DNA of 64,000 nucleotides from Adineta steineri (Eukaryota; Rotifera; Eurotatoria; Adinetida; Adinetidae), in assembly GCA_905250115.1 (NCBI GenBank), contig CAJNOI010000034.1, positions 387,390-451,389 on the forward strand. Direction: 5' to 3'. The translations under genes and the position numbers were made by a program. Of the stretch, positions 27,506 to 38,489 are shown in pieces (position 1 is the stretch's first letter; each line of letters opens with the position of its first letter). The notes beneath the pieces are model-generated. The model saw nothing but the letters and a program-made list of their open reading frames with translations, was not told where the DNA came from and did not search any database.

Positions 27506-28519
27506 TTATGTTTTAATACAATTTGTCTGTTCATTATCAGTTGTTAATTTCTCGGAAATATCTTTTGTCATTGTTGATAAATCTTTATCATAAACACGAA
27601 TAAATGGTTTCTTTAAGAATGTATCATCAACTATTAAAGATAATTCTTTGAAATTCATTGATTCAATTAATTTTTCATTTACATCAGGAATTGTTTGTAA
27701 ATTATCATATAATTCCATCAGATCTCTATCGGTTATATTTTTTCTTGATAATTTATTTTTACCAATATCAAGTAATGAAATAAAAAAATCTAATTTTTCT
27801 CCATTATCAAAACCATTACCTATCCAAAATGTTTCATCATTAAAATTTTGTTGTTCATCAAGTCTTTCTAAAGCTTGATTACATTGTTGTTCAATTGTAT
27901 GTATTAATTTTTTACTAGAAATTTTTATATGTTGTCTCATTTTATCATATTCTTCTGTTATTTTATCCATTTGTGAACGTTTTTCATTAATTAAACGTAA
28001 ACGTGTATCAAGTATATCTAATTGTATTTTACTTTCTCGATGAACATCTAATAAATGTATTCGACGACATTTATCACAAAGCATAAAATAACAATGTTTA
28101 CAAACTTTAAGCATTTCAAGTGAACAACATGTATGACATCGTGCATTATATGTACCATTTGTTTGATTCGAATTTAAATTTGATGTTTCAAGTACTTCAC
28201 ATAATTGTCGAAGTGTTGGATTAATAATTAATATTGATTCCAAATATTTTAATGAAGAAAAATTTAATTGAAATTTACAATATGGACAACGAATATAATT
28301 AATTTCTGTAGGAGTATTTACATTATTATTATTTTCAGCATAATTAATTATACATGTACGACAAAATGCATGTGCACATGGAAGACAACAAGGTGATGAC
28401 ATACGTGATAGACATATACCACAAGTTAGAATTTCATTTAAAAGTTCTTCTTTATTTTTTGACGATTTATCGGAAGTTTTATTTTCAAATGTTGATGATG
28501 TTGTACTGTTCGTAGCCAT
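27506..28519 (-). CDS. RING finger/B-box (TRIM-like) protein, putative E3 ubiquitin ligase
   Basis: Single exon, 337 residues. An N-terminal C3HC4 RING (residues about 33-85: CGICLSRM, CAHAFCRTC, RCPYCKF) would recruit an E2 enzyme. A B-box-like zinc finger follows (about 128-162: CHTCCSLEMLKVCKHC, LCDKCRRIHLLDVH). A helical segment (about 170-240, ITEEYDKMRQHIKISSKKL...) fits the coiled coil of the RBCC/TRIM arrangement. No SPRY, NHL or other substrate-binding domain follows; the C-terminus is short and polar. Ubiquitin ligase activity is inferred from family architecture; the substrate is unknown. Confidence 0.85.
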   Translation of the reverse strand: MATNSTTSSTFENKTSDKSSKNKEELLNEILTCGICLSRMSSPCCLPCAHAFCRTCIINYAENNNNVNTPTEINYIRCPYCKFQLNFSSLKYLESILIINPTLRQLCEVLETSNLNSNQTNGTYNARCHTCCSLEMLKVCKHCYFMLCDKCRRIHLLDVHRESKIQLDILDTRLRLINEKRSQMDKITEEYDKMRQHIKISSKKLIHTIEQQCNQALERLDEQQNFNDETFWIGNGFDNGEKLDFFISLLDIGKNKLSRKNITDRDLMELYDNLQTIPDVNEKLIESMNFKELSLIVDDTFLKKPFIRVYDKDLSTMTKDISEKLTTDNEQTNCIKT

Positions 28520-29149
28520 GCTAAACCGATCTATAAAAAAAAATGAACAGTCATAAAAAAGAAAAGTAAGGTGAAAAGTTGGAATTTTTCTTTTTCTTTT
28601 TTCGAGTGAATAAGTAAAGACATGTAATAGAAGAATTTAAAAAATTCCTTTTTTTTACAATACTTGTTTTCAAGAGTCTCAAAATATTTTCGAAAGTGCT
28701 TCACCTTCATTTCAACTATAACGTTATCTCGTTTCTTTTTTTTCTTTCATTTTACAAGAAATAATGAAAAAAAAGGAACGAGACGCGATGACGATGGCAC
28801 AATCAATAAAAGAAAAGAAAAGCAAATCACTATTGAAAGGGTATCTTCTTTTAATCATCATTCACAACAGTACATAACAACGAATCAATGATGACGATAA
28901 AGAAAATATGTTAATTATTAATGCCACTTTTGTTGTAGGAAGAGGAGGAAGGAAAGTATGCATAAATAAAATCAAAATCGTTCTATTCTCCCACACGCAC
29001 ATAAATGAAACAAAACAAAAATGTATAGATATATATAAGAATAGAACAAATATCGATCAATGAATTTTTCTTTTTTTTTTGGCTAAAATAAAATAAAATA
29101 AAAGTTTTCATAAAACTATGAGATCTATTGTCTATTTTTAATTGAACGG
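28520..29149. other. Intergenic region
   Basis: Spacer between the RING gene start and the 3' end of the succinyl-CoA ligase gene. Purine- and T-rich tracts are present, and repeated AAAATA units lie just downstream of the ligase stop (29087-29103), where polyadenylation signals could sit. No gene is seen. Confidence 0.4.
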
Positions 29150-30230
29150 TTATTTTTCTCCTTTCATTAACTTATGCATCAATTGACCCATTTTAGCTGG
29201 CGAATCACTAACAGTAACTTTGGCATCTTTTAATGCTTGAATTTTTCCATCAGCACCACCGGATTTTCCACTAATAATAGCGCCAGCATGACCCATACGA
29301 CGGCCGGGTGGAGCTGTTTGTCCAGCAATAAATGCAACAACAGGTTTAGCATTTGGACCAGTATTTTTCTCTTTAAGATATTGAGCAGCTGATTCTTCAG
29401 CATTACCACCAATTTCACCAATAAGAATAATACCTTTTGTTGCTGAATCATTTAAGAATATATCCAAACAATCAATAAAATCAGTGCCATTAAATGGATC
29501 ACCACCAATACCAACACATAATGATTGACCAAGACCAGCTTGTGTTGTTTGATGAACAGCTTCATAAGTTAATGTTCCACTACGTGATACAATACCTATT
29601 GGACCAGGTCGATGAATATGACCAGGCATAATTCCAATTTTACATTTGCCGGGAGCTAAATATATTAATATATATTTTTCTAAAATTAATATTTTAATAC
29701 TTACCAATAACACCTGGACAATTTGGTCCAACAAGACGTGATTTATTTTGTCGTACAAGTGCATGTTTAACTTTAACCATATCATGTTGTGGAATACCTT
29801 CTGTAATACATACAATTAAACCAATACCAGCATCAATAGCTTCAAGAATAGCATCAGCAGCTCCTGGTGGTGGAACATAAATAACAGTAGCTGTTGCACC
29901 TGTTTCTTTCATAGCATCATGTACGTTTTTAAATACTGGTAAACCTATATGTTTAGTACCAGCTTTTTTTGGATTAACACCACCAACCATTTTTGTTCCA
30001 TAATCGAGAGCTTGTTGAGAATGAAATGTTCCCTGTTTACCAGTAAAACCTTGACAAATTACACGTGTTTCACCAGTGATATATAAATTTTTTCGTGTTG
30101 AATCATAAAGTGATTTATCATAAGATGATTCGGAATTTTCTTGTTTACTGGAATTAACAATTGCACTTGTTTGAATAGATCGACAAGCTTTTGTTGATAT
30201 TAATGATGATAGAACACGTCTAGTAAGCAT
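29150..30230 (-). CDS. SUCLG1: Succinate-CoA ligase alpha subunit, mitochondrial
   Basis: Two exons, 30230-29705 and 29655-29150, joined in phase at GVI-APG. It catalyses succinyl-CoA + NDP + Pi = succinate + CoA + NTP in the TCA cycle, as a heterodimer with a beta subunit not in this window. The basic N-terminus ([20 protein letters not shown]) is a mitochondrial targeting sequence. The CoA-binding fold shows [20 protein letters not shown] and [12 protein letters not shown]. The ATP-citrate-lyase/succinyl-CoA ligase motifs include [20 protein letters not shown]. The phosphorylated catalytic histidine is in [12 protein letters not shown]. Length (about 340 residues) is normal. The start lies only 114 nt downstream of the stop of the methyltransferase gene on the same strand. 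Confidence 0.96.
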
Positions 30231-30344
30231 GATATTAATCTACAAGAAGCTGGAATATATATTACAATAGAAAAAATTCGACTAGCTTGATTAAGATAAT
30301 CAAAATAAAAAAGACACACACAAATACATAAAGAAAAATGTCAT

Positions 30345-31338
30345 TCATAAATCTTTTCGTATTCCAGCACTTGCATATTGTTTTTTTTCATCTGTTAATG
30401 GAACATACATAACACCCATATGTCTTTGTTCATGATATGTACCATCCTCTTTTTTATCATATGTTATCATTTCTTGATCACGTCCACCAACAGGTGAAAT
30501 AAGTCTTCCACCAACTTTAAGTTGACGAATTAATTCATGTGGAGTATCCGGTGCAGCTGCACCAACATGAATAGCATCATATGGTGCTTCAGCAGCATAA
30601 CCTTGTCGACCATCACCTTTATGAATTTCAAGACTACCATCATCAAATAAATCTTTATTATTTTTCTTTAAATTAACTATTGATTTATCAACAAGTTCTT
30701 GAATATGTTCAACACCAACTGCTTTACCACCTGGACGAACTAAACGTGCCATACATGCTGTTAAATATCCTGAACCTGAACCAACATCAAGAACTTTAGC
30801 TCCTGAAAAAAATTAAAATAATAAAATATTATTTAAAAAAACCTATTCTTACCAGGTTTCAAATGATCTTTAAGAATTTCTAATCCAAAACAATGCATAT
30901 GTGGAGCACTAATATATTATATAATAGATTCCAGAAGTTTTCTAACTATTAAAACTATTTTACCTGATTGTTACCTGAAATTTATTGTGACAAATAAAAG
31001 TCAGTGATCGTTCATAATGAACACGTATTTACTTACCGCATAACCAACTACGAAAAACAAAAACAAATGTAAGAATGTACGAAATATTAGCTATTTAAAT
31101 TACTTGATTGAGGACGATCTTCGTATGCATCTGATTTTTGATCAGTAAAATCAGCTCGATCAATACTTAACATTGCTTCTTTAATATGTTGATCTTTAAT
31201 AAGACCATTTTTAAATAAATTTTCAATTAATTCTCTATGTGATGCGCCCGATGATCTCCAAGCCATATTACCGTTGAATGCTGTTATTCGAGATGAATAA
31301 TGAAAAATACTAAAAATAACAAGTAGCAATCGATTCAT
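30345..31338 (-). CDS. PCMT1: Protein-L-isoaspartate (D-aspartate) O-methyltransferase
   Basis: Repairs age- or stress-damaged proteins by methylating isoaspartyl residues with S-adenosylmethionine. Five or six exons, including two very small ones, rebuild the conserved order: [35 protein letters not shown]-binding motif [46 protein letters not shown] and PVGG, ending AGIRKDL. All core motifs are present and the methyltransferase part has normal length. The frame begins upstream of the usual MAW start with about 24 extra residues ([20 protein letters not shown]...), which look like a signal peptide or membrane anchor. Whether translation starts at the first or at the MAW methionine is open. 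A pyrimidine-rich tract ending in TTTTAG lies just before the first ATG. Confidence 0.93.
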
Positions 31339-31548
31339 AAAACACTTAGATATCTAAAACAGATGAATGTCTTATAATTACTTATTTTTTTTTAAATACA
31401 AATAAACAACAATGAGATAAATAATTTTTTGTACATTGAAATAAATCATTATTAAATAAAAGATCGTATTTCACGGAATTTTTATTCAACAAAACAAAAT
31501 ATAACAAATGAATAAATTTTAACAAAAAAAAAACGACGTTTTTTCTAA

Positions 31549-34500
31549 TCATTTTTTCATAATTCGCCTAAGATCTGTAACAAATGTTTCAAATTTAACA
31601 GTAAATGATATTTTAATTTTTCGATTATAATCATGTTTTTGTCCAATATCATGTACAAATCGATCAATAATTGATGTTAAATTATCATCTTGTTGTTTCA
31701 TTTGTCCAAGAAAATTATAAAATTGATTTGGATATGCACATATTAATGTATAAATTGTTCCAGCTAATGTATCAAATAAATCGGATAATGTTGTTGTTGT
31801 TGTTACAATTTCTTGTAAAAGATAATCAAGAAAATGTTCAAGATATTTACTTTTTTCATTATTTTCATATTGTTTTGGTTGTTTTATTATATGTAATGTT
31901 AAACTTTGAATTGTTTCTAAACACATTTTACATATTTCATTATCATAATTATCAAGACCTAATTTAATTGTTGATAAAAATATTGAAAATTGTTCTGTAT
32001 CAAGTAAACGAAATAAACATTCGGAATGTTGTTCACATAATGATGAAACAAGTTTATAATAACATAAACTAATTGAAGGAATTTTTAATAAATTATCTGA
32101 TCGAATCAATGGTAAACAAATTATTAAACCATATAAAACAACATTACCAACGTTAATTTCTCTAGAAAATTAAAACATATATTTAATATACTCTATAAAC
32201 TGACACATTTGGCTCATATGATTTATAAGTTGCAGTGTCAGACATAAATCAAGCTTTTCTAGCACACTTTCAGATCGGATTTATATTGATTTTCTTAAAT
32301 TGAAATGAATGAACTTATTATGTCCTCTTATGTTACTTTTTGCTTTATAAAAAGTTCGACATGTAGAAATGTGCGGGACCAAAAAATCAAACTTTACTGG
32401 GATCTGGACCAATGCTGAAATCGATACTGCAGCATGGGCCTCGAGAAAACTGTGGAGACCATTAGTCAAGTATATAGTAAAATCTTATATAGTTTTAATG
32501 TGATTAGCTGATAAATCAGAACTTAATTCAAGAAAAACGAGCAAAAAAGTGTTAGTCGTGAACTGAACAAATTAAAAAAACTCTCATTGAAGAATTATTT
32601 TAGAAGTGCTATGGATAAATTTTTGCTTAGTTTTCTCGAAGTCGAAACTCGGGATGGCCTAGATTGATCCCGCACACCTCTAGTTAGTAACACGTTAAAA
32701 AATAGCATTTGAAACTCATACACTGTCAATAAATAGAATTCGTAAATAAGAATGTCACTACCTAGTAGAATTCTGTATCAAATCAGATTCATAAACTCGA
32801 CTACTCTATAATTAATCACATTAATAGCAATGGTTATTTCAATGTACATATATTCAGAACTGACAGTACAGATAAATCGAAATCTCGGGTGGGTGGTGCT
32901 CACCCACTAGTTAAAACACTACAGTATTCTATTATGATGTTATAATACTTACGTATTTGTTGAAGGTTCATCTGAAAAATCAATAAAATCTTTTGCCAGA
33001 AGATGGTTTAAACAATTTAATAATGTATAAATATGTCCATTAAAATCTTCATCAGCATTGATTTCTTTTGTCTTTTTTCCATAATTACATTTAGTAAATA
33101 TCTGTAATAATCTTAATACATATGTATAAAATAATTTTGTATGATTTTCATTTAAATAAACTAAAACATGTTCAGCATATAAAGTAAATAATTCAAGTAT
33201 AATTTGTACTTGATCACTATAATTATGATAAAAATCAAATAAATCAAGTATATATTGCAATGTTTGTTGACTATGTTCAAATAAATATGTTATCTGTATT
33301 GATGAACAACGTGAACCACCTTCAATTAATCCACAATATGAATTAATTAATGTACTTATTTGACTTAAAACATTTTCACTATAAAATGTTTGTAATGCAG
33401 TTGTACAATGTAATTTACTTGTATTATTTAATTTAATTTGTTCAACTAATGTATGAATTGATTCAACAATTGATTGTAAACGTTGATTAAGAATTTGAAA
33501 TATGGAACGATCAAAATGTAAACGATATTCATCCGACGAATTATTTAAACATGAACATGTTATACCTTTAATTAATAAACGTTTATATTCTTCATTAATT
33601 AATTGTATTGGCATGTGATTTGATATAACATTATTTGCTAATGTCCAAAATAATTCATTTTTTATTATTATTAATGATGATTCTTTTTTTATTGATAATG
33701 TTACAAATAAATCCGCTAAGAAATGATGAAAATTAGAATATTAATTTTTAATTATTGTTTTTTAGAAAACAAACCTGTTTCTTTAATAACATCACTTTCT
33801 GATGCCCACATTTGTAAATTTGTTACAACTTTTGATAGAAAATAATTTGTTAAAAATTCTAACATTTCACTTCCTTTACCAAGTAATACTGATAATGTTT
33901 GACTAACTATAAAACAAAAATAAATTATACACATAAGACGTACTAAGAAATTGAATTCTTTTTTAAGCATATCGAAAACACATATCGTAATTAGAAATGA
34001 GTGATACTAGACGTTTCTGATCGCAGTAAAGTCTTCGTTTTTGGCTCCGGCTACAGAGATCCGAGCCGAAGCTGATATCACACATCTCTAATCATAACAG
34101 ACAAATGGATTCTAGCTATAGTAAATGAATATCTTTCGTTGTGACAATCAAAACTTTATTTTGCAGATACTATTGAAGTATTGTCTATAAAATAATGATT
34201 TTTTCATTTCATCGAAGTATTTCGAAAATCTCTCTATATAGAATTTTTTAAAGTATTATGATATGATCTGCATTACCATCTTTATATGATTGTTCATCGA
34301 AACCCAAATAATTTGCAGCTAATCGTCGAATAAACCATGTAAGACTAACAGCAACTTGTACACTAATATATTCAAAACGACCTTTACTACATAGTTCTCG
34401 TTCAATTTCAGATAATTTCAATACAGCAACCATACTATAAATAAAATTAAGATCAATTTTATTTTAATAAAAGATTTGATAAATTTTACCATTGTGTAAC

Positions 34501-34851
34501 AGGACTAACACCTTGAATTATTTCATCAGTTAAATCTAATTGTGGATGTTGAAGAATATGTTGAGCTATTTGAACACATTTTTTTAAATCACAGTATTTA
34601 ACTTGTTCACTAGAAAAATTCATCACAGCTTCAGGTATAGTTTTTTGTTCATCAGAATCATATTCTTCTGTAATTACATGACCACATATTAATAATAACC
34701 AATGTAAATCATCATTGGTTCGATCTAAATTATTTGTATTTATATTAGATGATGGATTATTCATAATATCATATAATTTTTTTGTTCGATCTATTAATAA
34801 ACGTATTAATAATGGTAAAGCATAATCAATTATATGTCGACCAAATAGACC
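31549..34851 (-). CDS. XPO4: Exportin-4-like nuclear transport receptor, C-terminal part
   Basis: Karyopherin-beta family receptor of the exportin-4 type (in other animals it carries eIF5A and Smads through the nuclear pore with Ran-GTP). Five exons read in phase: 34851-34493, about 34435-34276, about 33907-33772, 33714-32953 and 32161-31549. Together they cover roughly 690 residues, against about 1150 in the family, so the N-terminal HEAT repeats and Ran-binding part are missing. Family signs include LHWLLLICGHVITEE, SLTWFIRRLAANYLG, KETADLFVTLS and helical repeats to the end. The gene runs into a 100-N gap, and nothing coding for it is seen beyond. Two introns are enlarged by foldback elements; the others are 50-65 nt. 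Confidence 0.85.
32364..32682. mobile_element. hAT-like MITE in an exportin-4 intron
   Basis: Left end TAGAAATGTGCGGGACCAA pairs with the right end at 32664-32682 with 16 of 19 matches after reverse complementing (TAGAGGTGTGCGGGATCAA). The TAGAGGTG-type terminus is characteristic of hAT-superfamily elements. There is no transposase and no visible 8-bp target duplication. It lies in a 791-nt intron, while neighbouring introns are short. Confidence 0.7.
33992..34090. mobile_element. Short hAT-like MITE (99 bp) in an exportin-4 intron
   Basis: The ends TAGAAATGAGTGATAC and the reverse complement of the right end (TAGAGATGTGTGATAT) match at 13 of 16. The flanks ATCGTAAT (33984-33991) and ATCATAAC (34091-34098) match at 6 of 8, fitting a decayed 8-bp duplication. 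The centre has a GGCTCCGG/CCGAGCC stem. Its termini resemble those of the 32364-32682 element. Confidence 0.7.
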
Positions 34852-34951
34852 NNNNNNNNNNNNNNNNNNNNNNNNNNNNNNNNNNNNNNNNNNNNNNNNN
34901 NNNNNNNNNNNNNNNNNNNNNNNNNNNNNNNNNNNNNNNNNNNNNNNNNNN
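34852..34951. other. Assembly gap (100 N)
   Basis: Exactly 100 Ns, the usual placeholder for a scaffold gap of unknown size. The sequence on either side may not be adjacent in the genome. Confidence 0.98.
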
Positions 34952-35832
34952 CGCATCTGCTCCCGTTGGTGTATTTACTTTACGTGTGTGTATGTGTGCT
35001 CTCTCTCTCTCTGTCGGAGACTACATGACGGCAAAAGTCAGGCATGTGTGCGCAACGATGACGAGCAAGTTATATTGAGGAATATGATCTTTGGGTATGT
35101 GCACACGCACAAATAACAGTAACGTCATTTTCGCGCTATTCAGGGATAAAATGATGAATGATGAATGAATATAAGAAATAACGGAAATGAACGTGTGGAC
35201 AAGCAAAGAACTTGCAAAAGCTTTTCGTGATCATAAATACATTATGATCTATATTATGATGTACTCTTAAAAATCCAATGAACCTTATTTGTCATGAAAT
35301 GTTTATATAAAATAATGAGTGAATAACCTAATCGAATTATATTTATTTAGTTATCATATATAAAAAAGAAACAACTTATATGATTATTACTATTATAATA
35401 TAACTTATTATTTGGAACTAAACTTATTACATAGTTCATTGATTTCTTTACTAAACCATTTAGTATAATTATATTTAAATTAAAAAGTTGTCTAAAGTTA
35501 ATTAAGCATTATATCGATAGTTTAATATGACGTATAAAATCGAAAAAAAACAAGACTATTAAATAAAGGTGATTACGTGCATATTTCTTATATTGATCAA
35601 AACACGAAAAAAAAATAATCCAGTTTTAGCTATCTGATGAAGGCTATAAAGATTTGCATTAATGATTCTTACATATAATTATTCATCTTCTAATGACGTA
35701 CGTCCCTAGTTGTTTTTGTTATTTATGCTCCATTGAATCAAGCTAGGTTTCAATCTAAAACACAGGTATATATACATATAGTAAGAAAGAGAAAAACCTC
35801 ATATTTGAAAATATAAATATAAGCATTCAACA
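34952..35832. other. Non-coding region after the gap
   Basis: Starts with GT-rich and CT-rich simple sequence (about 34980-35015), then AT-rich DNA up to the first EF-hand gene. A TATATATA stretch at about 35766-35774 lies some 60 nt before that start codon and could be its core promoter. No exportin coding sequence continues here. Confidence 0.5.
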
Positions 35833-36384
35833 ATGGGAGCTCGTCAAAGTCGTAACGGATATGATCAATGGGATTCAAACCAACTTCAACAAGTTTCTGG
35901 TTTATCTCCTCAACAAATTCAACAACTTCAACAAGAATTTTTTCAAGCAGCTGGACGTGATGGAGTAATAGATAGAAATGAATTTCCTAATGTATATGCT
36001 CGTTTTGCTGGTGGACAAGGTGTTTCACAACAACAAATTGCTCGTGTTTTTCAAACATTTGATCGTGATCAATCAGGTTCACTTTCATTAGATGAATTTC
36101 TTAGTGCTGCTGTTATGATGAACCATAATGTACCTCGTCAAAATCGTCTTGATTATGTTATACGTCAAAATAATAACTATGGACGTCAACAAGGTGATGG
36201 ACGTATTTCAGCACAATATGGTCATCAAGTATTTCGTCGTCTCAATGATTATTATGGTTTACCACAAGGTACTGAACATCAATGTTGGAAGCAAGTTGAC
36301 CAACAGAATCGTGGTTATGTTAGTCAAGACGAATTTATGAGATATATATCTCAACAAGATGTTTACAATCGACGCTATCAATAA
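35833..36384 (+). CDS. EF-hand calcium-binding protein, neuronal-calcium-sensor-like (copy 1)
   Basis: Single exon, 183 residues. MGARQS at the N-terminus is a good N-myristoylation signal, as in recoverin-type sensors. Four EF-hand-like segments can be laid out: GRDGVIDRNEF (about 43-53), the most canonical loop DRDQSGSLSLDE (about 77-88), GDGRISAQYGHQ (degenerate) and DQQNRGYVSQDEF (about 156-168). The protein is Gln-rich (LSPQQIQQLQQEFFQ). Likely a membrane-attached calcium sensor, but only the second loop clearly keeps all ligand positions. The neighbour at 36876 is a tandem paralogue with the same start, length and loop spacing. Confidence 0.85.
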   Translation: MGARQSRNGYDQWDSNQLQQVSGLSPQQIQQLQQEFFQAAGRDGVIDRNEFPNVYARFAGGQGVSQQQIARVFQTFDRDQSGSLSLDEFLSAAVMMNHNVPRQNRLDYVIRQNNNYGRQQGDGRISAQYGHQVFRRLNDYYGLPQGTEHQCWKQVDQQNRGYVSQDEFMRYISQQDVYNRRYQ

Positions 36385-36875
36385 TTTTTTACAACATATA
36401 CAGACTATTTATATTTAATACGATGAGCAGTTTTACTATTTAGAATTTTTTTTTAATTTTTACAAAAAAACTTTAAATAATAAATATATAATTTTTCAAA
36501 AATTTATTAAATAAAAACCATTAGAAATATTCTTCATATAGACCAAAATTATTTATATATTGGGTGCAATTACGGATGATTGGTAACGTACAGAAGAAAA
36601 AAAATATACCTGGAGTAATGAGGAAAATAAAACAGAAATTAATCGTATACTTTTTTTTAATGATATTGCTATTTAAAAGTAATATTGTCATTATTTTATT
36701 GAATTTTGAAATATTACATTTTATATACGTCATAGACTCGATGTACATATCAATGAGTACAAAAAAATATGCATCTATATATATATATACACATGGTTTT
36801 TCTATATATTAATATTTGAATATTCTATTCGATTTTTGATATCATATACCGCAATTTATATTAAAACATTGATCA
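36385..36875. other. Spacer between tandem EF-hand genes
   Basis: About 490 nt of AT-rich sequence with AATAAA-type signals soon after the first gene (near 36507) and ATATAT runs before the second. No further gene is seen. Confidence 0.5.
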
Positions 36876-37433
36876 ATGGGAGCTCGATCAAGTCGTTTAA
36901 AATATCACGAATGGGATTCTGATAAATTAGCACAAACTAGTGGTTTATCACGTGATGAAATTGATCGTCTTCATATTGATTTTATGAAAGCAGCTGGAAG
37001 TGATGGCGTATTAGATATGCAAGAATTTATTCGATTTTATACTCATCTTCCAGGAATAGAAATGCAAGATACACATAATATAAATCAACAAGCACGTCGA
37101 ATATTTCGAGCATTTGATCGTGATAATACGAATACACTTTCATTCGATGAATTTCTTAATGTAATTGTTTTAATAAATCAAACTATGCCACGTTATGATC
37201 GTGTCGAATATTTAATACGACAAAATAATATTGATAAACTTAAAAAAAACAAAGGATTAATTTCAGCAGAATACGGTCATCAAATACTTCGTCGTCTTAA
37301 TGATTATTATGGTTCATCAGCTGGTAAAGAACATTTCTATTGGAAGGAAATTGATACACAAAATCGTGGTTATGTAACAGAAGAAGAATTTATGAATTAT
37401 ATTAGTAACCATGCTGATTTCAATCGAAAATAA
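36876..37433 (+). CDS. EF-hand calcium-binding protein, neuronal-calcium-sensor-like (copy 2)
   Basis: Single exon, 185 residues, paralogue of the preceding gene. The N-terminus MGARSSRLKYHEWDSDKLAQ aligns with that of copy 1 and keeps the myristoylation signal. Loops: SDGVLDMQEF, DRDNTNTLSFDEF (canonical but for the Gly position, where Asn/Thr occur), an eroded third segment (KKNKGLISAEYGHQ) and DTQNRGYVTEEEF. Glutamines of copy 1 are mostly replaced by charged residues here, so the two have diverged in surface chemistry after duplication. Intact start, frame and stop suggest both are functional. Confidence 0.85.
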   Translation: MGARSSRLKYHEWDSDKLAQTSGLSRDEIDRLHIDFMKAAGSDGVLDMQEFIRFYTHLPGIEMQDTHNINQQARRIFRAFDRDNTNTLSFDEFLNVIVLINQTMPRYDRVEYLIRQNNIDKLKKNKGLISAEYGHQILRRLNDYYGSSAGKEHFYWKEIDTQNRGYVTEEEFMNYISNHADFNRK

Positions 37434-38489
37434 TTTCTGTTCATGGTAGAAGTTTATCCTAAATTTGTTTTTTCTACAAATAAATACTTTTATCAAGTAT
37501 TACTATTAAAGAAATTTAACTTATTTCATTACATCATTTTTAGTTATTATTCAAGCAAAGATTAAAACATTAATGCAAATAGAAATTTCAGTTTTTTAAA
37601 TTAACTCTAATTGTATCTCTATTATATTATTCATGCAGGCTGTTTTTATTTTTCTCTTAGATAACAATGAAAAACTAGTCTTACATACTTCTTTCCTTAA
37701 TTGCTAACAATTCACATTCGAAGTAGATTTTAAATCTATTCTTTTTTTCGAAGGGAAATGATTAGAAATTTCATTAACCAGTTCATAAAGGTATTTCAGT
37801 ACGTTATTTAATTACTAAATTGAATATATAAACTTATTTTTGAAGAAGATAATGTTAATATGATAAAAACAGCTTTCATATAGAAAACTCATTTTTTTTT
37901 ATAAACCTTCTATTAATAATTGATGATTAATTTCATTTCACAAATTTTTTATTATTCTATTTCATTAAAATGTCTATTACTTTACCTCTTTCTCTATTCT
38001 GCTATTCTTTTATAAGTGTTTAGAAAACGCATTGCTTCGTGTATATTTCATAGACATCTATTGAATCATTTGATACCATACTATTGTTATTTAACAATTA
38101 CAACTGCTTACTAATAAAACTTCCAAATTATTTTACTTCCATGTAAAATTATTTTTAGTTTTTTCTCTTTTACCAAGTTTCTCATGTGTAGAAACACACA
38201 TGTTATAGGTGGAATGAGTAATGAGTACAAATTTTGATATATTGTTCTCTTCCTACTTCATGATTACTCATATTACTTTCTTTTTATTCACTTTTCTTTC
38301 AATTCTTTCTTTTCTGAATTTAGCATGTGAGTGTGTATTTATTTTCTTGTTTATAATTTATGAACGTATATAACAATTAGATCTCAAGTATATGGTCCAA
38401 ATATTCATGATTATTAAATAAGCCCAGACGAAGAGTTTAATTTCAGGAGTAATATATATTGAATAAAATTGTTGTCAAGTTTTAACTGA
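37434..38489. other. Intergenic region between convergent genes
   Basis: AT-rich DNA between the second EF-hand gene (+) and the TRAF-like gene (-). No repeat or coding frame is supported. Confidence 0.4.
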
